64,000 bases of DNA from Microcoleus sp. FACHB-831 (GTDB lineage Bacteria > Cyanobacteriota > Cyanobacteriia > Cyanobacteriales > FACHB-T130): positions 22,468 to 86,467 of the forward strand of contig NZ_JACJON010000037.1 in assembly GCF_014695585.1 (NCBI RefSeq). Reading direction: 5' to 3'. Under the pieces are notes generated by a model. That model did no database searches. It was not told the origin of the DNA and saw only the letters and a list, made by a program, of their open reading frames with translations. The position numbers were made by a program, and so were the translations under genes. This document shows positions 47,165 through 55,948 of this stretch, in pieces (the first letter of the stretch is position 1; the number at the start of each line of letters is the position of its first letter).

Positions 47165-48316
47165 ATGACTAATTTATTAACTCAATTAAACGAGACTTTC
47201 CCATTTTGTCCTACACCTCCAACATGGGAGTTAAATTGGGATGAAATAACCAACCATTTCGACTGCATAAGCAACCTAAAAGGATGCGTGCAAGATCCCA
47301 TTCATCATGCGGAAGGAGATGTTTTCATTCACACCCGCATGGTGTGCGAAGCGTTAATTTCATTACCAGCTTGGCGTAACTTATCCAGTAGCGATCGCTC
47401 TATTCTTTTTGCAGCAGCTTTATTGCACGATATCGCCAAACCCGCATACACAAACATCGATGAAAATGGCAGAGTCTCCTCTAAAGGTCACGGTCGCCAA
47501 GGAGCAAGAATGGCAAGACAAGTTGTGTGGGAACTCGATCCGCCAATGCCATTTTATCAGCGAGAACAAGTATTTGCCTTAATACAATTAGGCAGTCTGC
47601 CAATGTGGTTTTTAGAGAAACAAAACCCGCAACAAGCAGTTATTAGAGCCAGTCAAGTTGTCCGGTGCGATTGGTTAGCAATATTGGCAGAAGCAGATGT
47701 TAGAGGACGCAGTTGCAACGACCAACAGGGAATCCTAGATCGAATTGAACTTTTTCGAGAATTTTGTCAGGAAAATAACTGTTTATCTCAACCCCGACCA
47801 TTCCCCTCAGAACACAGTCGCTTTATCTACTTCCGCAAAGAAGATGGATATCCCGATTACCAAGCGTTTGACGACACGCAATTTGAAGTTGTTTTAATGT
47901 CAGGCTTGCCGGGAACTGGCAAAGATTACTGGATTCAGGAAAATCTTCAAGGGTGGCCTGTAATTTGTCTAGATGACTTGAGGAAAGAAATGAAAATTAC
48001 TCCAGGAAAAACGCCAGGAATCGTGGTGGAAGAAGCAAAAAAAAGAGCGCGTGAGTATATGCGATCGCGCCGTTCTTTTGTCTGGAATGCCACTAATACC
48101 ACTCGCTCAATGCGCCTGCAATTAATTGATTTTTTTGCTGGGTACAATGCCCGCATCCGCATTGTTTATCGAGAAGCAAACTTTGACGAATTGCTGCGGC
48201 GTAACCGCGAGAGGACAGCGATGGTTCCCGAAAATGTTATCCACAAACTTGCTGCCAAACTCGATATTCCCGACATAACCGAAGCACATCAAGTGCAGTG
48301 GGTAATTGACGCTTAA
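47165..48316 (+). CDS. HD-domain phosphoesterase fused to polynucleotide kinase (HD-Pnk type)
   Basis: A 383-residue two-domain protein. Residues about 40-200 form an HD phosphohydrolase with His56, the H88-D89 pair in LLHDIAKP, and further His around 109. Residues about 240-383 form a P-loop kinase: Walker A GLPGTGKD at 247-254, LDDLRKEM as the phospho-acceptor-binding acidic motif, and a lid region RRNRERTAMVP. HD-Pnk proteins, characterised from Runella slithyformis, remove 2',3'-cyclic phosphates and phosphorylate 5'-OH ends. Here the gene follows an RNA ligase by 67 bp, so healing and sealing are encoded together. Confidence 0.88.
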   Translation: MTNLLTQLNETFPFCPTPPTWELNWDEITNHFDCISNLKGCVQDPIHHAEGDVFIHTRMVCEALISLPAWRNLSSSDRSILFAAALLHDIAKPAYTNIDENGRVSSKGHGRQGARMARQVVWELDPPMPFYQREQVFALIQLGSLPMWFLEKQNPQQAVIRASQVVRCDWLAILAEADVRGRSCNDQQGILDRIELFREFCQENNCLSQPRPFPSEHSRFIYFRKEDGYPDYQAFDDTQFEVVLMSGLPGTGKDYWIQENLQGWPVICLDDLRKEMKITPGKTPGIVVEEAKKRAREYMRSRRSFVWNATNTTRSMRLQLIDFFAGYNARIRIVYREANFDELLRRNRERTAMVPENVIHKLAAKLDIPDITEAHQVQWVIDA

Positions 48317-48369
48317 TAGTAGATTTAGGGTGGGCATTACCTACGAACTTGATATTAAAAGGAGTTTAT

Positions 48370-49455
48370 ATGAATCGCCAAGAAGTTGAACAGAGATCAA
48401 TTTTAATTGCTTTAACAGGATCTAGAGGCTACGGATTAGCTACTGAAACCTCCGACTACGACTATCGCGGCGTTTTTGTAGCCACAAAGCCTTATTACCT
48501 CGGCTTTGACCAGATTGAACAAAAAGACAGGGGTTGGACAGAAGAAGAAGGTTTGTTTACTTACCTCAGCAAAGACACTTGCATCTATGAATTGAAAAAA
48601 TTTCTAGAACTTTCTGCTGATAACAATCCAAATATCCTAGAACTTCTCTGGTTTAAAGACTACGTGCATCTAACCGAAGTTGGCAAAACTTTGATGGAAC
48701 ACAAGCAAATGTTTTTATCAAAGAAAGTCAAGCACACCTATGCTGGCTACGGCTACGCACAACTCAAAAAATTAGAGTCTCACCGCAAATGGTTGCTGGA
48801 ACCGCCAACCAGGAAACCTGAACCAGAAGACTTTGGGTTAGAACAAACTCCACCGCTGACCATAAGCGAAATTAATTCATTTCTGGAATATCTCTATCTA
48901 TTAATTAGAGATAGGATTCAGTTTGTCGAGGAAGCACAGGAACTATATAAGCTGCTGACTGCGGATATTGATTTCAAAGGTGTATTGAAGCAGTACGCTT
49001 TACCAGAAGCAACCTTAGAATATACCCAAAAAATCACTAAGAGTTCAGAAAATTTCATTCACCGCCTGCAAAAAAGCCAGCAATATCAAAGCGCCCGCCG
49101 CGAGTATGATAACTATCAACAATGGAAGAAAAATCGCAATCCTGCACGGGCGGCGCTTGAAGCTAAAGTTGGTTATGATGCCAAATTTGCAATGCAGGCT
49201 ATCCGGTTGTTAAGAACCGGGATTGAGATCTTAGAAACTCAAAAGGTGATAGTTGATAGGAGAGAAGCTGGTGATAGGGAGGAGTTGCTAGCTATTAAAC
49301 GGGGCGATTATAGCTATGAAGAAACTATGGCGATCGCTAACAATTTATATAAAGGGCTTGATGTTGCTTATGAGAAGTCTACCCTACCAAGAGGTGTAGA
49401 TAAAGACGCAATTAATCAACTTTGTATCGATCTAGTTGCAATGCAAGGATTGTGA
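48370..49455 (+). CDS. COG3541/YcgL-type predicted nucleotidyltransferase
   Basis: A 361-residue protein of the DNA polymerase beta superfamily. The ATG at 48370 has AAAAGGAG upstream. GSRGYGLATETSDYD supplies the G-S (17-18) and metal-binding Asp29 and Asp31. A third Asp probably lies in the strand after FVATKPYY. The rest is helical, with FLELSADNNPNILELLW and YGYAQLKK typical of COG3541. The donor and acceptor are unknown. It starts 53 bp after the HD-kinase fusion and shares its strand, so it is likely part of the same transcript; nucleotide addition to RNA ends is a reasonable guess. Confidence 0.85.
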   Translation: MNRQEVEQRSILIALTGSRGYGLATETSDYDYRGVFVATKPYYLGFDQIEQKDRGWTEEEGLFTYLSKDTCIYELKKFLELSADNNPNILELLWFKDYVHLTEVGKTLMEHKQMFLSKKVKHTYAGYGYAQLKKLESHRKWLLEPPTRKPEPEDFGLEQTPPLTISEINSFLEYLYLLIRDRIQFVEEAQELYKLLTADIDFKGVLKQYALPEATLEYTQKITKSSENFIHRLQKSQQYQSARREYDNYQQWKKNRNPARAALEAKVGYDAKFAMQAIRLLRTGIEILETQKVIVDRREAGDREELLAIKRGDYSYEETMAIANNLYKGLDVAYEKSTLPRGVDKDAINQLCIDLVAMQGL

Positions 49456-49508
49456 AAATCGAGGCAGAGCCTCTAGATTTTCGTTCCCAGGCTCCAGCCT
49501 GGGAACGA
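49454..49508. terminator. Double hairpin ending the RNA-repair genes
   Basis: GAAAATC-GAGGC pairs with GCCTC-TA-GATTTTC (49454-49482), starting in the stop codon of the nucleotidyltransferase. It overlaps by two bases a second palindrome, TCGTTCCCAGGC/GCCTGGGAACGA (49481-49508), a near copy of the one at 47111. G- and C-rich repeat-like sequence follows to about 49620. Confidence 0.7.
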
Positions 49509-49645
49509 GAGTTACACTAGCTTGCAGGCTAAAGCAGACAAGACTTACATGTGGAGGGGGCTTGGGGGACGCACCCGTCCCCCAACGGGGGGTGTGGGGG
49601 GAGACCCCCAATTCCGGGTTTTTCCAGCTAATGCGAACTACTGCA

Positions 49646-50533
49646 TTAACGGCGGCGGCTACCAAACCCGCCAGAACGAGAAGGCGCACGCGATCGCCCA
49701 CCACTACCAAAACCGCTGGGACGATTGGTGCGAGTAGGAGTAGAGCGATTAGAACGACGCAGAGTGCTAGAACCATAACCAGACCCCGTAGAACGGCTAC
49801 CTTCGCTAGGCACTCGCCGAACCGTCGTCGGTCGATTGTTATATGAAGGCGATCGCAAGCGACCAGTCGTGCGTAAAACTTCACGATTTCTAACAGCTGG
49901 CGGTGGCGCTTGGTAGCGGCTTTGGTAACGATTTACCGCTTGCCCATAGCTACTGCCATATCCCCCATAACCCGTCATCATCCCACCTGGCTGATAAACA
50001 GGCGGCACGTAATATTGAGGTCTAAACAACAAGCTTCCTACAGCTTGACCTGCCAACGCTCCGGCAAAAGGAGCCCAGAAGTTAGATTGCTGACGCACTA
50101 CAACAGTTTGGGGTTGACCAGTTTGAGGATCGTTTCTAGTTTCCGTTACGTTGTGAACGTACTCAATTTTAAAGTCTTCAGTCAGGTGTAGAGCTGCCTG
50201 ACCGTTATTAACATTCAGAAAACTCTTTTTGCCTGCTTTGATTTCTTCATCTGTCAGACGAGCCATCTGCAAATCGGTAGTGCGATAAACAGGAGGCGAG
50301 CCTGCTGGAGTATCGAGCAACATTAAAGTGTATTCCCCATTACCATCATCGTAGGTAGCCTGTTGCACGGGATATTGTCCCTCAGCCAACCGATTTTGAG
50401 ATGAGGTTGTATTGAAGGTTCTATTCTGAGATGGTTGATTAACAGATTGTCTGGGCGTTGGATCGCCGCCACAGCCAACTGTACCCAGACACAACGTCAG
50501 GGACATTAAAAGGATTGTCAACTTGCGTAACAT
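49646..50533 (-). CDS. Lipoprotein with Arg/Ser/Gly-rich tail, unknown function
   Basis: A 295-residue protein. The start at 50533 gives a clean lipoprotein signal (MLRKLTILLMSLTLCLG) with the lipobox TVGC, lipid-bearing Cys21. The middle has ATYDDGNGEYTLMLLDTPAG and YRTTDLQMARLTDEEIKAG, a hydrophobic AGALAGQAVGSLLF and a Tyr/Pro/Gly-rich stretch; the last 90 residues are low-complexity, basic Arg/Ser/Gly/Thr sequence. It is probably an envelope lipoprotein. The function is unknown. It converges on the RNA-repair genes. Confidence 0.7.
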   Translation of the reverse strand: MLRKLTILLMSLTLCLGTVGCGGDPTPRQSVNQPSQNRTFNTTSSQNRLAEGQYPVQQATYDDGNGEYTLMLLDTPAGSPPVYRTTDLQMARLTDEEIKAGKKSFLNVNNGQAALHLTEDFKIEYVHNVTETRNDPQTGQPQTVVVRQQSNFWAPFAGALAGQAVGSLLFRPQYYVPPVYQPGGMMTGYGGYGSSYGQAVNRYQSRYQAPPPAVRNREVLRTTGRLRSPSYNNRPTTVRRVPSEGSRSTGSGYGSSTLRRSNRSTPTRTNRPSGFGSGGRSRAPSRSGGFGSRRR

Positions 50534-50635
50534 AATTTTGTGATTGATTGTGACCAACAAGCTATTAGCCGAGTAATTTTTGATTGGTAATTTTGGATTT
50601 TAGATTATATAGCCAACCTAAAATCTAAAACAAAC

Positions 50636-51241
50636 TTACAGGGGAATGAGTTCTGGAAAATTGAGCAATAGTTGATCGCTAGTCAGTTCATCGCCCAACC
50701 GTGCAGGGGAAAAGTGAACCTGTATAGCCCGCAACCTTTCCTGATAGTGCAAATTAATTATGGCTTTTAGACCAGCTTTAAGCGCACTGAGTTCGGCAAG
50801 ATCGCCTTCTAACTCTGGTGCTTCTCCCTCGTAAGCTATGGTAATCATAACAACCAAGTTACGAGTTACTGGAAGCGTTAAAGGTTCATCTCTCCCAGTA
50901 TTAGGTTGGCTGAAGTCGGGTTCGCTTAGGTAGCGCGAGGCAGAGTCAGTAAATAACTCATTCACGAAGTCGCCAGCTTCACCTTCACTCCAGAAAACAT
51001 CGCCTTCATTGGCCGCAGATTGCCAGTAAGTATCGTTCTGTAATAGGTTTTGGCAAATTTCAACGAGTCCTTCTCCAAGGATGTTAATGTCGCCATCTGC
51101 TTCGATTGCTTCTCTACCAGCGCGATTGAGAATTCCTAACAGAGGTGCAACCTCTTGACCTGCTAAATGCATAAACAAACGGCAGACTACAAATCGCGTG
51201 CGTCCGGTAAGTCTATTCAAGCGATCGCCCCAAGAACTCAT
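50636..51241 (-). CDS. DUF1517 domain-containing protein
   Basis: A 201-residue protein; the start at 51241 has AAGG 7 nt upstream, with an ATG eight codons earlier as an alternative. The C-terminal half, with VMITIAYEGEAPELEGDL and RAIQVHFSPARLGDELT, is the DUF1517 pattern found in cyanobacteria and plastids. Unlike many members it lacks an N-terminal signal or membrane segment. The function is unknown. Confidence 0.75.
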   Translation of the reverse strand: MSSWGDRLNRLTGRTRFVVCRLFMHLAGQEVAPLLGILNRAGREAIEADGDINILGEGLVEICQNLLQNDTYWQSAANEGDVFWSEGEAGDFVNELFTDSASRYLSEPDFSQPNTGRDEPLTLPVTRNLVVMITIAYEGEAPELEGDLAELSALKAGLKAIINLHYQERLRAIQVHFSPARLGDELTSDQLLLNFPELIPL

Positions 51242-51466
51242 ATTTTGCCTTGCCAGTAAATACAAATAATAGGTTTCAATTGAGCTATGTCTCCGATTTT
51301 ACTTTGTGGCTAGAACACAGCCGTCTTCCCTCAGATTGGTCATTGGGAGTCCGGAGTCCGAAGTCTGGCCAGAGTTGCAGAATTATCACCAATTACCCAT
51401 TCCCCAAAGGATAGTTGCCAGTAAACTCAACCTCAGAGTATTCTAACAAGGGCATTAGTTCGGTTT

Positions 51467-52414
51467 TTGGGCGGTAAATCACCATTGTTTTCTGGTTTTG
51501 ATGACTTTACGCGCAGTCACGCTAGTGGCAGCGAAATTTCTCGCCATCGGTTTGATGGTTGGTCTTTAGACGAGCGAGATCCCCAGGTTATTAAAGTTTT
51601 GATGGCGGCGTGGGAATTCCTCTACCACTACTACTTTCGCGTAAAAACCGATGGTTGGCATCACCTACCTTCTAAGGGGGGCGTGCTGATTGTCGGTTCG
51701 CATAATGGGGGGTTGCTCGCACCCGATATGTTTATGTTTATGTATGACTGGTTTCGGCGGTATGGATGCGATCGCCCCGCCTATGGACTGATGCATCCAG
51801 CAGTTTGGAAGGTTTCTCATGCGATCGCAAAGGGTATAACCGGCGGACTGTTCTCGCTACCGTTAGAAGTCGAGGTCTCAACTTTAGCAGTCCAGTGCGG
51901 GGCAATCGTCGCTCACCCCAAAATGGCTCGCGCCGCCCTGCAACGCGGTGCAGCAGTTCTCGTCTATCCAGGCGGCGCCGAGGATGCGTTCCGTGCCCAT
52001 CGCCTGCGCCATCAAATTTACTTTGCAGGACGCAAGGGATTCATCAAACTTGCATTGCAAGAAGGCGTGCCCATTGTGCCCGCAATTTCTAAAGGTGCCC
52101 ACGATACTGTAATAATTCTGGATAACTATTATAAACAGGTGCGACAACTGCACGAGTGGGGATTGCCTTGGCTATTTGATATCGATCCTGTAGCGTTTCC
52201 GATTTACTTGGGGCTACCTTGGGGGCTGGGGATTGGCCCGATACCGCACATTCCTCTACCCGTACAGATTCACACGCGAGTGTGTAAGCCTATTGTATTC
52301 GAGCGTTACGGTTTTGCAGCAGCACGCGATCGCAAGTATGTAGATGCTTGCTACAACCAAGTCCTCACCCAAATGCAACTTGAACTCGACCGTCTAGTGC
52401 AAGATTGTTCCTAA
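51467..52414 (+). CDS. Lysophospholipid/glycerol acyltransferase family protein
   Basis: A protein of 315 residues from a TTG start; the true start is uncertain as no ATG lies near. GVLIVGSHNGGLLAPDMF carries the catalytic His, VLVYPGGAEDAFR is the second acyl-acceptor block, and FIKLALQEGVPIVPAI completes the pattern of the DGAT2/MGAT-like acyltransferase subgroup. The HNGG variant replaces the classical H-x4-D. It probably acylates a lipid or glycerol derivative at the membrane. Confidence 0.85.
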   Translation: MGGKSPLFSGFDDFTRSHASGSEISRHRFDGWSLDERDPQVIKVLMAAWEFLYHYYFRVKTDGWHHLPSKGGVLIVGSHNGGLLAPDMFMFMYDWFRRYGCDRPAYGLMHPAVWKVSHAIAKGITGGLFSLPLEVEVSTLAVQCGAIVAHPKMARAALQRGAAVLVYPGGAEDAFRAHRLRHQIYFAGRKGFIKLALQEGVPIVPAISKGAHDTVIILDNYYKQVRQLHEWGLPWLFDIDPVAFPIYLGLPWGLGIGPIPHIPLPVQIHTRVCKPIVFERYGFAAARDRKYVDACYNQVLTQMQLELDRLVQDCS

Positions 52415-52842
52415 TAATTTGTCAGATTCATCGTTGTCCATCCCCCATTCCCCTTATCGAACCCTAGCTCTCAATTTTGAAGGCAAAATCCTTAGTAATT
52501 AACAAAACGGGGGTAGTGCGCCAGACTTATAGAGTCGGTCGTTGTCGGCAGCGATCGCTTGTTTGAATCTAAACTAAATTCTGTCTCCCAGTATTGGTCA
52601 AGTCTGAACGCACAGAGCCTGAGAGTTATTATCCATAAAAAAAATACAGCCAAATTCGCTGTCGATATTCATAAATTCTAAAATTTTCAACCCCCAGCGC
52701 TGTGTTAGCTTAAATCATCTGCCTGTGGTTGCTAAATTTGTTACAGAGCAGGGTAGCCGGAGCAACCGACTCCCCCGATCCCCCGCCATACCCTTGGGGT
52801 TGCTGGCTGAGGGAAAATGTCAACATTTTTCGTGTGAGGGTA
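52415..52842. other. 428-bp intergenic region before the AMIN-TolC gene
   Basis: No gene is supported. AAAATGT and ACATTTT (around 52815-52831) can form a small hairpin. The frame of the AMIN-TolC gene stays open up to 52729, but that stretch is Pro-rich and not family-like. Confidence 0.35.
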
Positions 52843-54876
52843 ATGGTGGAAAGACAGCAATTATTCAATAGCTTGTGGTTGAGCCTGACAACTGCGATAT
52901 TAACAACTCAGCCTGTTTGGGCTAATACAATACTTGTAACTGCGGTAAGGATCGACCCTACAGACAGCGGGATGAAGGTGATCTTAGAGAGCAAAAAGAG
53001 CGCAACGCCTACCGTCTTTACTTCCAGTTACGGTAAAACTTTTGTTGCCGACATTGTAAATACCCAACTGCGCGTTGGCTCTGTGAATAACTTTCGGCAG
53101 GATAATCCTGCTGATGGAATTGCCGCGATTGCCGTGACATCTTTGACTCCCAACAGCATCAGAGTCGCTGTAACCGGGAAGGATGGAGTGCCTTTAGCCA
53201 GCATGCGCGGAGGTAAGGAAGGTTTAGTTCTCAGCTTGAAGGCAAGCTCTAACACCTCTGTTACTCAAGCGTCTATTCAGCCTTTAGTAAACGACACCTC
53301 CAGCAACGCCTCAAAAAATTCGGATGAGCAAACAGCACTTGTGGGATATGAGGAGCGATCGCTTGATAGAGCCGATGGCAGCAAACTTGATGCGATCGCA
53401 TCAAACATCAAGTATAAAGATGTCGCTAGGGAAACTCAGCAAGGCCAACAAACAACTAGATCTGCCGCTGCATCTCGCCAGCAGAGTGTTGCTACAAACA
53501 GTCTTCCCCAAGTTAACCCAACATCCGTCAACCCTGGTCCGCGTCCTTCAAGACAAGCCCCCAACTATCTCAACCCTACCCCCAATCCTTTGCAATTCCC
53601 CACTAAAATTGACGAAGTGCGGATTCAGGGAACCGAAGCCATTACTTTGCAACAAGCTCTGGAACTAGCACGGCGCAACAATCGCACGCTACAAGCAGCA
53701 GAACAGACCCTACAACGCAGTCAAGTTGCCGTCAGAGAAGCCAGCTCCGCTCGCTATCCCACCCTCGACGCTACCACTGGTATCAATCGTCAGCAGTCAA
53801 CAGGCGGTGAACTTTCAAGTCAGAGAAGTCCATTACAAACCGACTCGGACACCCCTAGCACGTCCGCCAATGCTAATTTGAGACTAAGTTACGACCTGTA
53901 CACCTCTGGCGAACGCTCCGCCCGCATCCGCGCCGCTGAGGAGCAAGTGCGCTTCAACGAGCTAGAAGTCGAGCGCCAAAAAGAGGAACTCCGCCTCAAT
54001 GTTTTTAATGATTACTACGGGCTTCAAGGAGCCGATCAGCAAGTAAGAATTAACCTAGAGGCTGTCAGAAATGCCGAGGCTAGTTTGCGGCAGGCTCAAG
54101 CTTTAGAACAAGCTGGTGTCGGTACTCGCTTCGACGTACTCCGTTCTCAGGTGCAGCTAGCCAATGCTACGCAAGATTTGACCAATGCTCGCAGTCAGCA
54201 GCAAGTTGCGCGTCGCCAGTTGGTGCAGCGGTTAAGTCTTGCACAATCGGTCGATATCACAGCAGCAGATCCGGTGCAAGTGGCGGGTAGGTGGAACCTC
54301 TCCCTTGAAGAGAGTATTGTACTAGCTTTTCAAAATCGCGCTGATTTACAACAGCAATTGGTACAGCGGAACATTAACGAGCAGCAGCGACGCATTGCTC
54401 TTTCTGCGCTGCTACCTAAAGTTAATTTAGAAGCTAATTACAATGTGCTAAATGTTTTTAACGATCGTCTGGAAAGAGCTGATGGCTACAGCTTAGGAGC
54501 AAACATCAGGATGAATTTGTTCGATGGGGGAGCGGCAAGAGCAAGGGCGGAGCAGGAGGAAACAAACAAGGCGATTTCTGAAACTCGTTTTGCTGACCAA
54601 CGCAATCAGATACGCTTCCAGGTAGAAGAATCTTATGCCAACTTGCAATCTAATTTTGCCAATATCAGTACCGCTGATGTTGCTTTATCACAAGCTAGAG
54701 AATCCCTTCGTTTGGCACGTTTGCGATTTCAAGCAGGTATAGGCACTCAAACTGATGTAATTAATGCAGAAAACGAGCTTACCCGCGCTCAAGGTAATCT
54801 TGTCAACGCTATTTTAAACTACAACCGTTCTTTGGCTACTCTACAACGATCTGTTAGTTCTGGGGCGCAACGTTAA
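52843..54876 (+). CDS. AMIN domain fused to TolC-like outer-membrane efflux protein
   Basis: A 677-residue protein. The start at 52843 gives a signal peptide ending QPVWA. Residues about 30-125 form an AMIN domain (VRIDPTDSGMKVILES, SVNNFRQDNPADGIAAIAV, SIRVAVTG), a peptidoglycan- or periplasm-targeting fold. A Ser/Gln/Pro-rich linker of about 130 residues follows. From about residue 250, two outer-membrane-efflux repeats show ITLQQALELARRNN and LSLEESIVLAFQNR, with long coiled-coil helices as in TolC. It should form a trimeric channel; the AMIN domain may anchor it to the wall. Its pump partner is not nearby. Confidence 0.9.
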   Translation: MVERQQLFNSLWLSLTTAILTTQPVWANTILVTAVRIDPTDSGMKVILESKKSATPTVFTSSYGKTFVADIVNTQLRVGSVNNFRQDNPADGIAAIAVTSLTPNSIRVAVTGKDGVPLASMRGGKEGLVLSLKASSNTSVTQASIQPLVNDTSSNASKNSDEQTALVGYEERSLDRADGSKLDAIASNIKYKDVARETQQGQQTTRSAAASRQQSVATNSLPQVNPTSVNPGPRPSRQAPNYLNPTPNPLQFPTKIDEVRIQGTEAITLQQALELARRNNRTLQAAEQTLQRSQVAVREASSARYPTLDATTGINRQQSTGGELSSQRSPLQTDSDTPSTSANANLRLSYDLYTSGERSARIRAAEEQVRFNELEVERQKEELRLNVFNDYYGLQGADQQVRINLEAVRNAEASLRQAQALEQAGVGTRFDVLRSQVQLANATQDLTNARSQQQVARRQLVQRLSLAQSVDITAADPVQVAGRWNLSLEESIVLAFQNRADLQQQLVQRNINEQQRRIALSALLPKVNLEANYNVLNVFNDRLERADGYSLGANIRMNLFDGGAARARAEQEETNKAISETRFADQRNQIRFQVEESYANLQSNFANISTADVALSQARESLRLARLRFQAGIGTQTDVINAENELTRAQGNLVNAILNYNRSLATLQRSVSSGAQR

Positions 54877-54923
54877 AGCCTAAATGTTTATGGTTCATGG
54901 TTCATGGCTCATAGCTATGAACC

Positions 54924-54965
54924 AATCCCCACTTCTGTAACAATTTTTGTAACAGAACGGGGGTT
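54924..54965. terminator. Imperfect hairpin after the AMIN-TolC gene
   Basis: AATCCCC plus TTCTGT (54933-54938) pairs with ACAGAA (54952-54957) plus GGGGGTTT. A second near-palindrome, TGGTTCAT/ATGAACCA, precedes it. These probably end the transcript. Confidence 0.5.
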
Positions 54966-55025
54966 TGGATGCTATTCCGTCTAGATTCAGGACAAAGTAA
55001 GCGGTAATCCTTGTAGAGACGGGCA

Positions 55026-55937
55026 ATGCTGGGAGAAGCACGAGACTATCAAATTCTGTTTTTATCTCTGTTCCTAGTATTAGGAATTGGGACAAGGGAC
55101 TGGACGCTACGACCATCGATGATTATAGTTGCGATCGCGACTTGTCTGGTAACTCAATGGGCTGCCACATCCTTCTGGCCCATATTTCAACAAAACATCC
55201 GCAATTTTTTCGCCAAGCCTGAAAGTTGCTCCTATCCACAAGATGCAACTAAGCCAATTACTCCCCTTCAGCCTTCATATCGCAGCGCCCTGATTACATC
55301 TTTAGGCCTTAGCCTGCTACTGCGAGTCGATAATTACACGACGATGATGATAGCAGGAATGCTGGCAATTTTAAGTAAATTTGTGTTTCAAGTTGAGCGC
55401 AAGCATTTTTTTAATCCGGCAAACTTTGGCATTATTTCAGTTCTTGTCCTGACTAAAGATGCGTGGGTTTCTCCCGGACAGTGGGGAGAAGATTGGTGGT
55501 ATGGATTGTTATTTGCAGGAACGGGTGGTCTGGTTTTGAAACGGGTAGGCAGATGGGATACAACCGCTGCTTTTTTAGGTTCTTACGCACTGCTGGAAGC
55601 TATTCGCAATGTCTACCTAGGCTGGACGTGGGATGTATATTGGCATCGGTTGATGAGCGGCTCGCTATTGCTGTTTGCCCTGTTTATGATTACAGATCCT
55701 CGGTCAATTCCTAATGCTCGTACCGGGCGTTTAATTTGGGCTGCGGGCATTGCTATCTTAACGTTTATACTGCGTAATTACTTTTTTGTTTCTACAGCAG
55801 TTTTTTGGGCATTGTTTGCGATCGCGCCCTTAAGCGTACTTGCAGATTTCATCTGGTCAGCACCGAAGTTTTCTTGGGTTAAAGCTACAAAATCCGCTGA
55901 AAACAATATTTCACAGCCTGAATTATCACCGAATTAG
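55026..55937 (+). CDS. RnfD/NqrB-family membrane protein
   Basis: A 303-residue integral membrane protein with about eight hydrophobic segments. HFFNPANFGIISVLVLT, SPGQWGEDWW and MITDPRSIPN are signature blocks of the RnfD/NqrB family. In true RnfD a covalent FMN sits on a Thr in an S-G-A-T motif; I find no such motif here, so flavin binding is doubtful. None of the other Rnf/Nqr subunits is in the window. It is followed after 11 bp by two DUF2330 genes, suggesting one operon of unknown function. Confidence 0.85.
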   Translation: MLGEARDYQILFLSLFLVLGIGTRDWTLRPSMIIVAIATCLVTQWAATSFWPIFQQNIRNFFAKPESCSYPQDATKPITPLQPSYRSALITSLGLSLLLRVDNYTTMMIAGMLAILSKFVFQVERKHFFNPANFGIISVLVLTKDAWVSPGQWGEDWWYGLLFAGTGGLVLKRVGRWDTTAAFLGSYALLEAIRNVYLGWTWDVYWHRLMSGSLLLFALFMITDPRSIPNARTGRLIWAAGIAILTFILRNYFFVSTAVFWALFAIAPLSVLADFIWSAPKFSWVKATKSAENNISQPELSPN

Positions 55938-55948
55938 AGGAGGTGGCC

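Noticed and set aside
49436..49884. Overlapping open frames on both strands at the end of the lipoprotein gene
   Set aside because: They are shadows of the Arg/Ser/Gly-rich tail of the lipoprotein and of the GC-rich repeat block.
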